Positions 8,280 through 19,308 of a DNA stretch of 64,000 nucleotides are shown here, piece after piece. The position numbers and the translations under genes are program-made. Below the pieces are notes generated by a model, which did not search any database, was not told the origin of the DNA, and saw nothing but the letters and a program-made list of their open reading frames with translations. Within the stretch, counting starts at the first letter, position 1, and each line of letters starts with the position of its first letter. The stretch comes from Candidatus Saccharibacteria bacterium UBA1932 (GTDB taxonomy: Bacteria; Patescibacteriota; Saccharimonadia; Saccharimonadales; Saccharimonadaceae): assembly GCA_002337095.1 (NCBI GenBank), contig DDFI01000004.1:1-64000 (forward strand). The letters run 5' to 3'.

Positions 8280-9701
8280 ATGGCAAAAAGTTTCTTTTTT
8301 TATGATCTCGAGACCAGCGGGCTGAATGCACGCGAAGATCGAATCATGCAATTTGCCGGACAGCGCACCGATATCGAGCTGAATCCGATTGGCGAGCCAG
8401 TAAATCTGCTGGTGGCGCTTAGCGATGATACGTTGCCGAGCCCAGAGGCGCTGAAGGTGACGGGGATTACGCCGCAACAGACGGTGGATGAGGGCTATAC
8501 CGAGGCGCAATTTGCCAAGATACTCAGCACGGAGATATTTATCGAGGATACGATCGCGGTTGGGTTCAATAACGTGCGATTTGATGATGAATTTGTACGA
8601 CACCTACTATGGCGGAATTTTTATGATGCGTACGAATGGTCGTGGAAGGATGGGCGGAGTCGATGGGATCTGCTGGATGTAGTGCGCACGACGCGGGCGC
8701 TGCGGCCTGAGGGTATGCAGTGGCCGGTGGATAGTGAGGGCAAGGCAACGAATCGGCTGGAGCTTTTGACTAAAGCGAACGGCATTGATCATCTGAAGGC
8801 GCACGATGCGATGAGCGATGTCGAGGCGCTGATTGCCGTAGCGAAACTCATTCGCGACAATCAGCCCGACCTATATCAGTATTTGCTCAAAATTCGCGAC
8901 AAAAACGAAGTGAAAAAGCTGGTAAACCTGGATGACAAACGGCCATTCGTGTATGTCAGCGGGCGCTATGAAGCGGAGTACGACAAAGCAACGGTGGCTT
9001 TTCCGCTGACGTCGGCACCTAACGGCAATGTGTTGGTGTATGATTTGCGTTATGATCCTGCAGAATTTGTCGGTTTGGACGAAAAAACTCTGGCCGACAA
9101 GGTGTTTGCGACGTGGGAGCAACGCCAGTCCGAGGGATTTGTGCGTTTGCCAGTGAAAACACTGCAGTACAATCGTTGTCCGGCCGCGGCGCCGCTCGGT
9201 GTACTAACAGCAAATGATGGCTGGCAAAAAATCGGCCTTGATGAGTCGACGATCCGGTCGCACATGCAGACGCTGATGGCGAATCCTGAGTTTGCCGAAC
9301 GTCTGCGGTCGATCTACGAACGCAAAAAGCCATATCCGGCAAGTAGCGACCCCGAGGCGCAGTTGTACGATGGCTTTCTAAACGATAGTGATCGGCTGCG
9401 TGTCGAGACGGTTCGTAATGCCGCGGAGCGTGAGCTGGCGGATTTTCACCCAGAATTTGTAGATGAGCGTCTGCCAGGGCTGCTGCTTCACTATAAGGCG
9501 CGGAGCTTCCCGCGTAGCCTGGGCCAGTCGGAAATGCAGGAGTGGGAGCAGTGGCGCCGGGCGCGGGTTATGGCGAAGCTGCCGCAATTTATGGCATCGA
9601 TGCAGTGCATGGTGGCGGCCAATCCCAGCGATAGATCGCAGTTTGTACTACAAGAACTGCAGCTGTGGGCCGAGAGTACTATGCCAGCTGCCGACGATTA
9701 G
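8280..9701 (+). CDS. sbcB: Exodeoxyribonuclease I (SbcB-like)
   Basis: 3'-5' single-strand DNA exonuclease of the DEDD superfamily, used in recombination and mismatch repair. ExoI motif [27 protein letters not shown] opens the protein with the first Asp/Glu pair. [28 protein letters not shown] is ExoII, and [20 protein letters not shown] is the third block with His and Asp. The rest matches the ExoI C-terminal region. At 473 residues it is close to the E. coli length of 475. The frame is open upstream, but ATG at 8280 directly precedes the first motif and lies six bases after TATGAT (8268-8273), so the mRNA is probably leaderless. Confidence 0.88.
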   Translation: MAKSFFFYDLETSGLNAREDRIMQFAGQRTDIELNPIGEPVNLLVALSDDTLPSPEALKVTGITPQQTVDEGYTEAQFAKILSTEIFIEDTIAVGFNNVRFDDEFVRHLLWRNFYDAYEWSWKDGRSRWDLLDVVRTTRALRPEGMQWPVDSEGKATNRLELLTKANGIDHLKAHDAMSDVEALIAVAKLIRDNQPDLYQYLLKIRDKNEVKKLVNLDDKRPFVYVSGRYEAEYDKATVAFPLTSAPNGNVLVYDLRYDPAEFVGLDEKTLADKVFATWEQRQSEGFVRLPVKTLQYNRCPAAAPLGVLTANDGWQKIGLDESTIRSHMQTLMANPEFAERLRSIYERKKPYPASSDPEAQLYDGFLNDSDRLRVETVRNAAERELADFHPEFVDERLPGLLLHYKARSFPRSLGQSEMQEWEQWRRARVMAKLPQFMASMQCMVAANPSDRSQFVLQELQLWAESTMPAADD

Positions 9702-9757
9702 TTACGCCGTCTGTCGCACTGGAAAAAATTCTCAAACAAGGGTATAATAGTCGGGAT

Positions 9758-12565
9758 ATGTCGGACAAAATCGTAGTCAAGGGTGCTCGCGAGCACAACC
9801 TCAAAGACGTCTCGGTAGAGATCCCGCGCGACAAGCTGGTCGTCGTGACCGGCCTAAGTGGCAGTGGCAAATCGAGCCTGGTGTTTGACACGATTTATGC
9901 CGAGGGCCAGCGCCGCTATGTTGAGAGCCTCAGTAGCTATGCGCGGCAATTCCTGGGCGTTATGGACAAGCCAGATGTCGACAGTATCGATGGCCTGAGC
10001 CCGGCGATTAGCATTGATCAAAAATCCACCAGCCGCAACCCGCGCAGTACCGTCGCGACCGTGACTGAAATTTATGATTATTTGCGCCTGCTGTACGCCC
10101 GCATCGGTGTGCCGCACTGCCCAGTGTGCGGCAAGGCTGTCGAGCGCCGTACTGCACAAGCGATTATCGACGAAATTATGAAGCGCGAGGGTACAAAAGC
10201 CATGATTTTGGCGCCGATCGTCAGCCAAAAAAAAGGTGAATTTCAGCATATTCCCGAGCAATATCGCCGGCTAGGGTTTGCGCGTGTGCGCGTGGATGGC
10301 GTGGTGTATGCGCTCGACGAATTCCCCGAGCTACAAAAAAGCTATAAGCATGATATCGAAATCGTGGTCGACCGCGTGGTTGTCAAAGCCGATGCCGTGA
10401 GTCGTATCACGCAATCTGTCGAGCAGGCACTTGAACTGGCTGAGGGCGTGGTGCAGCTGCTCGATGCCGATAGCGACGAAGTCGCGACGTACAGCCAGCG
10501 CTATGCCTGCGTTGATCATCCGGGCGAGGATATTCCCGAGCTCGAGCCGCGGCTGTTTAGCTTTAACTCGCCGCAAGGTGCTTGCCCGGTGTGTACTGGC
10601 CTGGGTAGTCGTCTCGAGATTGATCCCGAGCTGGTGTTTAATCCCAACCTGACGATTGCCGAGGGCGCGATTCGGCCGTTTAATCGCTTCAACGCTGATG
10701 CCTGGTATATGAAGCGGCTGATGGAAGTGGCTCGCACGCATGGGTTTGACCTGCGTGTTCCGGTGAAAGACTTGCCCGACACGGCCGTCCAAAAAGTCCT
10801 GTACGGCACGGGCGATCAAAAATACCGCGTGCAGCTGAGCGCTGGCCGCCATTACGACTCGACGTACGAGGGCGTTATTCCTAACCTCGAGCGGCGCCAC
10901 CGCGAGACTGATAGCGAATTTATGAAACGCGATATCGAGCGATTTATGCGCGAACGCAAGTGCCACGCTTGCGGCGGCGCGCGGCTCAAGCCGGTTGTGC
11001 TGGCCGTTACCGTTCATGGCCTGAGCATCATGGATGTGTGTAATTTGAGTGTCGAGCAATCGCTCGACTTGATTATGGAACTGAAGCTCACTGAAGAAGA
11101 GCTGATCATTGCCAAATCGATCCGCAAGGAAGTTAGCGAACGACTAGGCTTTATGAACAATGTCGGCCTTGGCTACCTAGAGCTGTCGCGTGCTGCCAAT
11201 ACGCTTTCTGGCGGCGAGGCGCAGCGCATTCGGCTGGCGACGCAGATTGGATCCAAGCTGCAGGGCGTGCTGTACGTGCTCGACGAGCCATCGATTGGGC
11301 TACATCAGCGCGACAACGATCGCTTGATTGGCACACTGCAGAACTTACGCGACCTGGGCAACTCGGTGCTTGTGGTGGAGCACGACGAGGACACGATTCG
11401 CAGTGCCGATTATCTTGTTGATGTGGGCCCCGGCGCCGGCGTGCATGGCGGGCAGATTATTGCGGTTGGCACACCTGCCGAAGTAGCTAAAAACCCTGAT
11501 AGCATCACCGGACGATACCTCGCTGGCATCGACAAAATCGACGTTCCCGCCAAGCGTCGCAAGCTCGAGAAAGACCGTAAACTCGTCATTCGGGGCGCCC
11601 GCGAAAACAATCTCAAATCGATCGATGTAGAATTTCCACTTGGTGTACTGACAGTGGTGACGGGCGTGAGCGGCAGCGGCAAATCGACGCTCGTCAACGA
11701 CATCCTCGCCAAGGAATTGTCGGCCCGCCTGCACCGTGCGCACGAAGTGCCGGGTGCGCACGAAAACATCGAGGGCATCAACCATCTCGACAAGGCTATC
11801 ATCATCGATCAGTCGGCGATCGGCCGTACGCCGCGGTCTAATCCGGCCACGTATACCGGTGTGTTTACGCCAATTCGCGAGCTATTTGCTGGCACGCCCG
11901 AGGCAAATATTCGCGGCTACAAACCTGGCCGATTTAGCTTCAACGTCAAGGGTGGCCGCTGCGAAAACTGCCAGGGCGATGGCGTGATCAAAATCGAAAT
12001 GCATTTCCTGCCCGACGTTTACGTGCAGTGCCCCGAATGTCACGGCAAGCGCTACAACCGCGAAGCACTTGAGATTCATTACAAGGGCAAAACCATCAGC
12101 GATGTGCTTGAGATGACGGTCGAGCAAGCCTGCGAATTCTTTGCTAATGTGCCGGCCATCGCGCGCAAGCTCACGACGATCAACGAAGTCGGCCTTGGCT
12201 ACATCAAGCTCGGCCAGCCAGCCACGACATTTAGCGGCGGCGAAGCGCAGCGTATCAAACTGGCCAGCGAACTCAGTCGGCGCAGCACTGGCAGAACGCT
12301 CTACATCCTCGACGAACCCACCACCGGCCTGCACAGCGCTGATGTCAAAAAACTCCTGCAGATCCTGGGCCAGCTCGTCGAGGGCGGCAACAGTATGATT
12401 ATTATCGAGCACAACCTCGACGTCATCAAATGCGCCGACCATATCATCGACATGGGCCCCGAGGGCGGCATCGGCGGCGGCACCATCGTCGCCACTGGTA
12501 CTCCCGAAGCCATCACAAAAATCCCGGCGTCTTTCACCGGGAAATATCTCAAGAGTTTACTGTAA
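9758..12565 (+). CDS. uvrA: Excinuclease ABC subunit A
   Basis: Damage-sensing ATPase of nucleotide excision repair. Two ABC modules are visible: Walker [11 protein letters not shown] near residue 33 and [10 protein letters not shown] in the second half, each with its ABC signature ([20 protein letters not shown]) and Walker B ([20 protein letters not shown]). Zinc-binding clusters [15 protein letters not shown] and CENCQGDG...CPECHGKRY are present. It has 935 residues, the usual length. An open frame extends to 9665 inside the previous gene, but ATG at 9758 begins the conserved N-terminus ([18 protein letters not shown]) nine bases after TATAAT (9743-9748), giving a leaderless mRNA. uvrC is at 24532 in the same window. 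Confidence 0.97.
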   Translation: MSDKIVVKGAREHNLKDVSVEIPRDKLVVVTGLSGSGKSSLVFDTIYAEGQRRYVESLSSYARQFLGVMDKPDVDSIDGLSPAISIDQKSTSRNPRSTVATVTEIYDYLRLLYARIGVPHCPVCGKAVERRTAQAIIDEIMKREGTKAMILAPIVSQKKGEFQHIPEQYRRLGFARVRVDGVVYALDEFPELQKSYKHDIEIVVDRVVVKADAVSRITQSVEQALELAEGVVQLLDADSDEVATYSQRYACVDHPGEDIPELEPRLFSFNSPQGACPVCTGLGSRLEIDPELVFNPNLTIAEGAIRPFNRFNADAWYMKRLMEVARTHGFDLRVPVKDLPDTAVQKVLYGTGDQKYRVQLSAGRHYDSTYEGVIPNLERRHRETDSEFMKRDIERFMRERKCHACGGARLKPVVLAVTVHGLSIMDVCNLSVEQSLDLIMELKLTEEELIIAKSIRKEVSERLGFMNNVGLGYLELSRAANTLSGGEAQRIRLATQIGSKLQGVLYVLDEPSIGLHQRDNDRLIGTLQNLRDLGNSVLVVEHDEDTIRSADYLVDVGPGAGVHGGQIIAVGTPAEVAKNPDSITGRYLAGIDKIDVPAKRRKLEKDRKLVIRGARENNLKSIDVEFPLGVLTVVTGVSGSGKSTLVNDILAKELSARLHRAHEVPGAHENIEGINHLDKAIIIDQSAIGRTPRSNPATYTGVFTPIRELFAGTPEANIRGYKPGRFSFNVKGGRCENCQGDGVIKIEMHFLPDVYVQCPECHGKRYNREALEIHYKGKTISDVLEMTVEQACEFFANVPAIARKLTTINEVGLGYIKLGQPATTFSGGEAQRIKLASELSRRSTGRTLYILDEPTTGLHSADVKKLLQILGQLVEGGNSMIIIEHNLDVIKCADHIIDMGPEGGIGGGTIVATGTPEAITKIPASFTGKYLKSLL

Positions 12566-12740
12566 TTTCTGGTTTCCCAAAATCATCGCTTCGTATAAAA
12601 GCTTTGGTTTCGGGATCAAGTGGTGGGTTGGGATCGGCGAAACGCTGAGCAACCCAGTAGGCGTGAATGCCATGTTCTCCTAAATCGCGCGTGGCTTTGG
12701 GTGATAACCGATCACGTAGTCGTTCAAACATATCGTTCAT
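12549..12740 (-). CDS. Small hypothetical protein downstream of DedA
   Basis: A 63-residue charged protein ([40 protein letters not shown]...). I do not recognise a family. ATG at 12740 lies two bases after the DedA stop, with GAGAAA upstream as a weak ribosome-binding site, so it is probably translated from the same mRNA. Its end overlaps the end of uvrA by 17 bases on the opposite strand. Operon position and even amino-acid composition support a real gene. Confidence 0.55.
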   Translation of the reverse strand: MNDMFERLRDRLSPKATRDLGEHGIHAYWVAQRFADPNPPLDPETKAFIRSDDFGKPEITVNS

Positions 12741-12741
12741 A

Positions 12742-13404
12742 TTATTTCTCACGATTAAATACAATTGCGAGCTCGCGCTTGGTGCCGGCCCATAGTCGTG
12801 AGCGTTTTTCGCGGCTGTTCAGCGTGTGATAGAGCATCGGCGAGACGCTAAGGAAGATAATGATGAGCGCGGCGATTTCGACATTAACCCCCATGTCGTG
12901 CAGCACGCGCCCAGCGTAGTAACCCAGGTAAGTGAATAGGTATGTCCAGGTAAACGCACCAACGATATTATAGGGGAGAAACTGCCGATAAGTCATCTTG
13001 CTGACACCGGCAACGATCGGCACGAAGGTGCGCACAATCGGCACAAAACAGGCTAGTATAATTGCCAGCGGCCCATATTTTTCGTAAAACGCTTCGGTGC
13101 GGACCAAGTTTTCGCGGCGGAAAAATCGCGAATTTTGGCGATCAAATAGCTTGCGACCGATTTTTTTGCCAAACAAATAGCCAGTTTGCTGGCCAAGGAG
13201 CGCGCAGATAAACAGCAAAAATGCAAACGTGTGGATGCTGATGTGCCCAAACGAGCCAATGCCTTGCTGTACCAAAAATCCTGCAGTAAACAGTAGGCTG
13301 TCGCCGGGGAACAAGAACCCAATCAGCAGGCCCGATTCGGCAAAAATCACGCAACAGACGGCGATGACGCCGAGGCCGGTGATAAAAGTCAGCACTGCTT
13401 CCAT
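12742..13404 (-). CDS. DedA-family membrane protein (VTT domain)
   Basis: Inner-membrane protein of the DedA/VTT family, whose members move lipid carriers or phospholipids across the membrane. The signatures are ESGLLIGFLFPGDSLLFTAGFL, the amphipathic GYLFGKKIGRKLF, and FVPIVRTFVPIVAGVSKMTYRQFLPYNIVGAFTWTYLFTYLGYYAG with the functional Arg. Several hydrophobic helices span the length of about 220 residues. An ATG at 13422 overlaps the -10, so I use ATG at 13404, eight bases after TACAAT (13418-13413); a leaderless mRNA is predicted. A 63-residue gene follows two bases after its stop. Confidence 0.88.
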   Translation of the reverse strand: MEAVLTFITGLGVIAVCCVIFAESGLLIGFLFPGDSLLFTAGFLVQQGIGSFGHISIHTFAFLLFICALLGQQTGYLFGKKIGRKLFDRQNSRFFRRENLVRTEAFYEKYGPLAIILACFVPIVRTFVPIVAGVSKMTYRQFLPYNIVGAFTWTYLFTYLGYYAGRVLHDMGVNVEIAALIIIFLSVSPMLYHTLNSREKRSRLWAGTKRELAIVFNREK

Positions 13405-13504
13405 TACCACTGATTGTAACATACTTCACAGGCAATTTCGCCCGGTCTGCTATACTATACATAGTATCAACTCCGAAAAGGTATCTAACGAAAGGAAGAG
13501 AGAG

Positions 13505-14254
13505 ATGGGAGAAAAAGTAACACTCAAACTAGAAAAGCGCGAGCTGCATGGCAAGAAAGTTGTCCAGCTGCGCCGTCAGGGCTTGGTGCCAGGCGTTGTG
13601 TATGGCGGTGGGCTGGAGCCCGTGTCGGTACAGGGCGATGCCGGCGAGATCGACAAGGTGGTGGCGCGCGCTGGTACACACACTCCCGTTCAGCTGCCGG
13701 GTTTCAAACGAAGCATGGCGATGATTAAAGATGTCGATATTGATCCGGTACGTGGCCGTATTCGCCACATTTCGCTGCACGCGGTCAAGGCCGACGAAGT
13801 GGTCGAGGCTGAGGTGCCGATTCGACTGGTTGGCGAGGGCGAGAGTGTTGCCGAAAAAGCTGGGCTGGTTGTGCTGCAGGCGCTGGACCGTATCCTGGTC
13901 AAGGCCGTGCCAATGGACCTACCCGAGGCGCTCGAAGTCGATATCCGCGCATTGGCCGAGGCTGGTGATCGCGTGACGCTTGGCGATATCAAGCTACCAA
14001 AAGGCGTCGAGCTGGTCGACAACGACGACGGCCGCAAGGTAGAAGAGGGCGAAGAAGAGCCCGAGCTGACCGACCTCGTTGTGGCTAACGTCTACGAGCC
14101 AAGCGCCCTGCAGGCCGCCAACGAAGCTGCTGGTGGTGACGCCGAGGACGAAAGCGAAGTCGCCAGCGATAACGGCAGCGACTCTACGCAAGCCTCTGAC
14201 ACCACCAAATCAGACGGTGACGATCGCACCCACGACGCACCAAAAGCTTCGTAG
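13505..14254 (+). CDS. rplY: 50S ribosomal protein L25/Ctc (TL5-type)
   Basis: Ribosomal protein binding 5S rRNA. The N-terminal L25 domain (about 1-90; LKLEKRELHGKKVVQLRRQGLVPGVVYGGG) is followed by the TL5 beta domain (about 95-185; HAVKADEVVEAEVPIRLVGEGE...VDIRALAEAGDRVTLGDIKLPKGVEL). A long acidic low-complexity tail rich in Glu, Asp, Ser and Ala makes it 249 residues, longer than short L25 forms. ATG at 13505 has AAGGAAG upstream; the promoter TATACT near 13450 leaves a leader of about 45 bases. The frame is open much further upstream but that part is antisense to DedA and not protein-like. Confidence 0.92.
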   Translation: MGEKVTLKLEKRELHGKKVVQLRRQGLVPGVVYGGGLEPVSVQGDAGEIDKVVARAGTHTPVQLPGFKRSMAMIKDVDIDPVRGRIRHISLHAVKADEVVEAEVPIRLVGEGESVAEKAGLVVLQALDRILVKAVPMDLPEALEVDIRALAEAGDRVTLGDIKLPKGVELVDNDDGRKVEEGEEEPELTDLVVANVYEPSALQAANEAAGGDAEDESEVASDNGSDSTQASDTTKSDGDDRTHDAPKAS

Positions 14255-14271
14255 CTAGTGGTATGCCGCAC

Positions 14272-14303
14272 AAAAATCCTCTGCTAGCCAGGGGATTTTT
14301 GTT
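14272..14303 (+). terminator. Rho-independent terminator after L25
   Basis: AAAAATCC pairs with GGATTTTT around a small CTGCTAGCCAG top; the stem ends in five T. It can work on both strands. Confidence 0.85.
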
Positions 14304-14395
14304 ACCCGCTTATGCTTATATCACAAATTTGAAATAATATCACAAAAATGCTAAAATAGCACTAATATTAATCGAGGTCGAGCGACTGGGAGCAT

Positions 14396-17041
14396 ATGCA
14401 AGATAGAGAGCGACGATGGACACCGCGTACACGTGCCGTTCATGAACAGCTGGCAGTTGCCCAGGCGGATGGACGCGGGGTAATCGTCGGCAATCCAGAT
14501 CTGCCCATTCACGAACATTTACCTAACATTGTCGAAGCAATACGAGATAACCAAATTGTGGTTATCGAAGCAGAGACGGGCAGCGGCAAGACTACCCAGG
14601 TGCCTCAGGCCCTGGCGGCGGCTGGCTACAAAGTAGAAATAACTCAGCCACGACGCCTATCGGCCCACGAGTTAGGCGCACGCATCGCTGACGAGCTGAC
14701 GGCAGCGGTGCCTGGTTTGTCGCGTACAGTTGTCGGTGTGCTGACTGGCCACGAGAATACGCTGTCGAACAGCACGCAGATCACGATGGCCACAGAGGGC
14801 GCACTGCTCGCAGCCAAATATCATTCTCGGCAGGCCCTTGATCGGCCGGCTGATCCTAATGCGATTATGATCAGTGACGAGGCTCACGAACAGGGTATCG
14901 AATGGGAAGTGCATATGGCGCTTCAGCTGCGACAGATAAAAAACGATCCCAATGCCAGGCTTGTCGTGATGACCGCGACGCTCAATAAAGAGCATTTTTT
15001 GTCACGAGTGCAAGAAATCACTGGTGTTGAACCCCATGTGGTATCGGTTCCGGGCCGCACGTATCCGGTCGAGAGGATAGAAGAGCCCGGACTCAGCGCA
15101 GCTGAGGCGGCACTCAAATATCAAGAGCCTGGTGCATGTACGCTGGTGTTTCAGCCAGGGCTGGCCGAGATTCTTGCCACAAAACGAGCGATACAGGTAG
15201 GCATGTCGAAAGACCAACGGGAGCACACTACCATATATGTAATCCATAGCCAAGCCTCATCGCCCGAGGAGATTTCGGCAGGCTGCAACCGTGTCCCGGC
15301 GCCCGATGAAACTAAAATCGTTATCGCTACCAATGCTGCCGAGACTGGCCTGACTGTTAGTGGGATAAAATACGTAGTCGACGACGGTACCGCGCGCGAA
15401 AGCGGACTGAATAAGCGCGGTCATGAGGGACTGCATATTGTTCATATCTCTCAAAAACGCAAGACTCAGCGCGGCGGGCGAGCGGGTCGTGAACGGCCCG
15501 GATTTGTGATCGATGTCAAGCCACAGCGGCCGCTCCAGTATGTCGCATTTGAGGACCGCGAGCCATTCGATACTCCTGAAATCCACCGTGTTGACCTAAA
15601 GAACGCAGCACTGCGTTTCGCGATGCTTGGTATCGATATGCGCGAGCTTGATATGGTGAATCCGCCAAAGCTTGTAGCACTCGAACGCGCATACGAATCG
15701 CTGCGTATCATGGGGGCGCTCGATGCCGACGGCACTATCACGGATATCGGTGAAGATATGAGTAACTATCCGGTACGTGCCCAGCTGAAGCGTGCGATCA
15801 CCGAGTCTAAAAAATACTCCCGCGAAATCCAAGTAGTAATTGCCGGTATGGCAGCAGCAGTCGAGGCAGGTGGCCTACCTCTCTACAACCGATATGCCAG
15901 CGATGGCTGGAAGTCACTTGGCTCCGAGACCAGCTCGGATTTAATCAGGCAGCTAGAGCTATTTATTGAAGCGCGCAAGCTCGATCCCCGTGGCCAAAAT
16001 CGACTCGGTCTCAACCCTAAGCGAATCAGCGAAGCGGAACACACGTATGGCAAGATTCTCCATCATTTGGGTATTGACGATGCGCTGCTTGAGCACCCCG
16101 ATGACGAACAGCGCGACATTATGAGGCGATGCATATATGCGGGCTATGTTGAACGAGTATTTCGCCATGTTGGCCGCGGCGCGTATCGTTTGATGAGCGA
16201 GCCAGGTATGGCGGCTGATACGACCGAATTTCGCATTAGTGACCGTAGTGTCGTTGACTCGCGTCACGCACCACTTGTGGTGGGCGAACCATATACGATT
16301 GATCGCATCAAAAAAGGTGAGATAAAAGAAGTCGCGGTCATCGAAGGCGTCACGGCGCTGCCGCATCTGCGCGAGCTGGGAGACGCCGCTGTGAATCTGG
16401 CCAACTGGGGCAAGGAGCAAGTGGTCTGGACGAGTAGCGGACGCGCCAAACTAGGGCGGACAGAGCGTATTTACGGCCAACGCACCGGTCGCGCGCACGA
16501 ACGGCTTGGTGATGAGGCCGACCTGAAGCAGCGCATGGCAGAATTGATCAACCGAGCCTACCAGCAGCCCGGCAAGGCGCAAATCGAACTGCGCACAATC
16601 AAAAAGCGCCTCGAGGAGTTGCAGCATCTTGCGGCCGGGCCAATTGCGATGATGACACAAGATGCCATTGGCCACCTTATGCGCGAAGCGGCGGGCCGCA
16701 CTACCGAATTTGATATCCATTATTTTGACAACGAATTGATGCAACTTATTCAGGAATATGGCATCTCACTTCGTACTTATATTACCGAAGAGGATGAGCT
16801 AGCGATCATTGCAAATGCACCCGACCAGATGAATGTGAATGGTGACATGTTATTCATTGATTATCGCATGGGTGTGCCAAAAGTGCATGAGCGAGATTAC
16901 GATCTAGAATGGGCGATGGCGCAGCGGCAGGATATTACCTTGCCCGATGGCCGTAGCGTGAAGTTTGTCTATCGCAAGCGCGAATATACCATTCTTGATC
17001 TCAAAGCTGAGCTTGTAGCTGAAGCAGGACTACAGGGGTGA
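14396..17041 (+). CDS. DEAH-box helicase, HrpA-like
   Basis: A probable RNA helicase of 881 residues. Motif I is EAETGSGKTTQVPQAL (about residues 58-73), motif Ia QPRRLSAHELG, motif II SDEAHEQ (DEAH), motif III VMTATLN, motif V TNAAETGLTVSGIKYVVDDGTA and motif VI QRGGRAGRERPG. The helicase-associated domain follows, and the C-terminal third is lineage-specific. HrpA of E. coli is about 1300 residues, so this is a shorter relative. GGGAG sits four to eight bases before ATG at 14396; TAAAAT near 14352 is a plausible -10. Two unknown genes follow on the same strand but with their own promoter at 17045. Confidence 0.85.
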   Translation: MQDRERRWTPRTRAVHEQLAVAQADGRGVIVGNPDLPIHEHLPNIVEAIRDNQIVVIEAETGSGKTTQVPQALAAAGYKVEITQPRRLSAHELGARIADELTAAVPGLSRTVVGVLTGHENTLSNSTQITMATEGALLAAKYHSRQALDRPADPNAIMISDEAHEQGIEWEVHMALQLRQIKNDPNARLVVMTATLNKEHFLSRVQEITGVEPHVVSVPGRTYPVERIEEPGLSAAEAALKYQEPGACTLVFQPGLAEILATKRAIQVGMSKDQREHTTIYVIHSQASSPEEISAGCNRVPAPDETKIVIATNAAETGLTVSGIKYVVDDGTARESGLNKRGHEGLHIVHISQKRKTQRGGRAGRERPGFVIDVKPQRPLQYVAFEDREPFDTPEIHRVDLKNAALRFAMLGIDMRELDMVNPPKLVALERAYESLRIMGALDADGTITDIGEDMSNYPVRAQLKRAITESKKYSREIQVVIAGMAAAVEAGGLPLYNRYASDGWKSLGSETSSDLIRQLELFIEARKLDPRGQNRLGLNPKRISEAEHTYGKILHHLGIDDALLEHPDDEQRDIMRRCIYAGYVERVFRHVGRGAYRLMSEPGMAADTTEFRISDRSVVDSRHAPLVVGEPYTIDRIKKGEIKEVAVIEGVTALPHLRELGDAAVNLANWGKEQVVWTSSGRAKLGRTERIYGQRTGRAHERLGDEADLKQRMAELINRAYQQPGKAQIELRTIKKRLEELQHLAAGPIAMMTQDAIGHLMREAAGRTTEFDIHYFDNELMQLIQEYGISLRTYITEEDELAIIANAPDQMNVNGDMLFIDYRMGVPKVHERDYDLEWAMAQRQDITLPDGRSVKFVYRKREYTILDLKAELVAEAGLQG

Positions 17042-17044
17042 AAA

Positions 17045-17073
17045 TTGACTAAAAACGTAATACGTGCTATAAT
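17045..17073 (+). promoter_or_regulatory. Strong promoter giving a leaderless mRNA
   Basis: TTGACT (17045-17050), exactly 17 bases, TATAAT (17068-17073), then six bases to ATG at 17080. This is the clearest example in the window of a full sigma-70 promoter placed so that transcription starts at the start codon. Confidence 0.85.
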
Positions 17074-17079
17074 ATAGAT

Positions 17080-17988
17080 ATGACACACGAGTATCCTGAG
17101 CAGCATGATAACGGCATGAGCCTGCCTGATGATTTGGATGCGGAGCTGGCCGAGTTACTCGGCGCCGAGCTGGATTCTGATACGGAATCTTGGATTGAGG
17201 AGAACCGCAAAAAGGTGCTCGAAGCTACCCGGCAGCATATCGTGGCGCAATACCTGGAATTCTGTAATAATGACCTGGATATTGGCGCATACGCTACGGT
17301 CCTGGCGCACGAACGAGGTATCGATACTGATACCGATGTGGATTTTCGTCCGCAATTTTACGCCGAGCTTGATTTGATTATAACTACGATTGACGAATCA
17401 CAGGTCGGAAAAGTCTCTGCCGATGAACTGATACGCAGGAAATATCGTCTGGCGGCAAAACTTGTTGCGCGCTATGGCTCGATGGCGGCGCGCCCACTCA
17501 TCGACATGATCGATATTGCTAATTCTGGCGGCGATATGGTGAGTGAATTCGATGCTGATACGATTGTTGCGACCGATGAATTATTTACGGGCTCAAACGC
17601 GATACGAGACGAACGGTACGATAGCGCTCTTGAGCCCTCGTACGCGGTGCTGTTTGGAACGGTCCAACAGCAGCTCCCACGCATCATTGGCCACCGTGAT
17701 GATCTGGATAGCTGTGCATCGATCGTTACTGCGGGCGGCATTAAGCTAGCCCAGCTGCAGTGGGAGGTCGATCACGTGCATGGGCTGTCGGACGATGAGA
17801 TCACGAGCAGAACCAATGCCACCCTGATGAGTATCGGCACCCATCTCAGGGAGGAGTTTGAAAAGTTTGGTGTGGAATTTGAGGATGAGGAGTCGCCTAT
17901 TTTGCCGCGAGTCGTCGAGCTCATGCAATACATCGCGTGCCGCACACAGGAGATATTGCAGCGGGCATTCGAGGCGGGTGATCTGTGA
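17080..17988 (+). CDS. Hypothetical protein, first of a pair
   Basis: A 302-residue soluble, acidic, probably all-helical protein. I do not recognise a family. The N-terminus is strongly acidic (LPDDLDAELAELLGAELDSDTESWIEENRKK). No signal peptide, membrane segment or catalytic motif is visible. A strong leaderless promoter precedes it. The stop overlaps the next start by four bases, so the two proteins are probably made together and may interact; the second has a similar size class and acidic helical character. Position after an HrpA-like helicase might suggest an RNA-related role, but that is only proximity. Confidence 0.75.
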   Translation: MTHEYPEQHDNGMSLPDDLDAELAELLGAELDSDTESWIEENRKKVLEATRQHIVAQYLEFCNNDLDIGAYATVLAHERGIDTDTDVDFRPQFYAELDLIITTIDESQVGKVSADELIRRKYRLAAKLVARYGSMAARPLIDMIDIANSGGDMVSEFDADTIVATDELFTGSNAIRDERYDSALEPSYAVLFGTVQQQLPRIIGHRDDLDSCASIVTAGGIKLAQLQWEVDHVHGLSDDEITSRTNATLMSIGTHLREEFEKFGVEFEDEESPILPRVVELMQYIACRTQEILQRAFEAGDL

Positions 17989-19292
17989 GCGAGCGCTTTC
18001 CAGATGAATTTGACTCGGCTGAGCTCGAAGGTATGTTTGATCAGATTGAACTGTGGCTTAATCCTGCTGGCGCGGAAGTGCAGGCGGCACGGGCAGAGCT
18101 GGTGTCGCGTAGTTACCTAGACGATATCCGTGAGCAGTTGGTCACTGCTGGGCACGATGAACTAATTTGTGGCCGGCAACTCTACGAAGCGCCCGATGGT
18201 GACGCAGCAGCCCGTACGGCATGGCGCAACAAGCTATCGCGCCTCATGGCCGAGCTGACACCACCTGATGACGAGCTGTCCGACGATGCGCTGAGCGACC
18301 GAAAAATCCGATTGGCTGCCACCAGCCACGCGTACGACGAATGCATGGCGGCGGCTGCGCTATGCGAGGCGATCGATATCATTCAGCCGCGCGGCCTGAG
18401 TGTATCGTCACTGTCGCGCGACACATTATTTGCCGAAGATCATCGGCGGTTTGATGGTGATGATGTGCGTATTGCTGCGGCACATGATCGCTATGCCCGT
18501 GATATTGGCCGCGAGCTGGGCGCGCGTGTTCAAACTGAGCTGGCTGAACATCTCGAGGGGGCCCGGGTGACCGCTGAATTTGTAGCGGAGTTTGCCGATG
18601 CGGTAATTCGCATGGGTGCTGACTGGGCAATTGCCCACTGGAAACATCGTCGTGAGATTACTGAGCCGGCATGCGCGAGGCAAATGCGCTATGACGGCGA
18701 GGTGCGTGATATCCAGCGCAAAGTAGCCGAACTCTGCGCGATAGCCGATACTGAGCATGCGAGGTCGACGGCATATAAGTGGATAAAGTATATTATGGCG
18801 CGCGGCTCCGACCACCTGAGCGTCTGTCCTGACCTGGCCTTACTTGCAGAGGAATGGCGCCAGCAGCAGGTGGCAAAGTTAGAGAATATAGTACCGGTCG
18901 TGAATGTGCCTGAGTGCTTTGATTCGCTCGTCTACTGCGAGGTGCTAGATTGGGTGGCAAAGCAGCAATATCGTGATTGCCTTCAGATATATTTTGACGC
19001 GACGGGGCAACTTGGCAATAGTCAATTGCACGCGAGCAAAGTCGTTCAGAACGGTATCGAGAAAGCTATGATTGAGCTGGGGTATGGGTTTGCGTCAGCT
19101 GTTACAGATGAGCGGCGGCAAACATTCATAGATGCAGCGACGCGTGACATGCTCGAGACCGAAATATTTGCTGGCTCGACCGAGCCGACAAAGAGCCGCG
19201 ATGATGCGCGATTGATCATGAGTATGATCGACCGAGCGTATGCGGAAGCAAAAATCTTCATTGAGTGTCGGCGCGAAGCCGGGCAGAAATAG
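17985..19292 (+). CDS. Hypothetical protein, second of a pair
   Basis: A 435-residue soluble, acidic, helical protein without recognised domains. It begins with GTG at 17985 overlapping the previous stop, so it is translationally coupled. The N-terminal motif FPDEFDSAELEGMFDQIELWL resembles in character, not clearly in sequence, the acidic start of its neighbour. No Walker, zinc-binding or nuclease motif is seen. The gene ends just before a strong bidirectional terminator. Function unknown. Confidence 0.72.
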   Translation: MSERFPDEFDSAELEGMFDQIELWLNPAGAEVQAARAELVSRSYLDDIREQLVTAGHDELICGRQLYEAPDGDAAARTAWRNKLSRLMAELTPPDDELSDDALSDRKIRLAATSHAYDECMAAAALCEAIDIIQPRGLSVSSLSRDTLFAEDHRRFDGDDVRIAAAHDRYARDIGRELGARVQTELAEHLEGARVTAEFVAEFADAVIRMGADWAIAHWKHRREITEPACARQMRYDGEVRDIQRKVAELCAIADTEHARSTAYKWIKYIMARGSDHLSVCPDLALLAEEWRQQQVAKLENIVPVVNVPECFDSLVYCEVLDWVAKQQYRDCLQIYFDATGQLGNSQLHASKVVQNGIEKAMIELGYGFASAVTDERRQTFIDAATRDMLETEIFAGSTEPTKSRDDARLIMSMIDRAYAEAKIFIECRREAGQK

Positions 19293-19308
19293 CAAGATAA
19301 TTGAAGAG

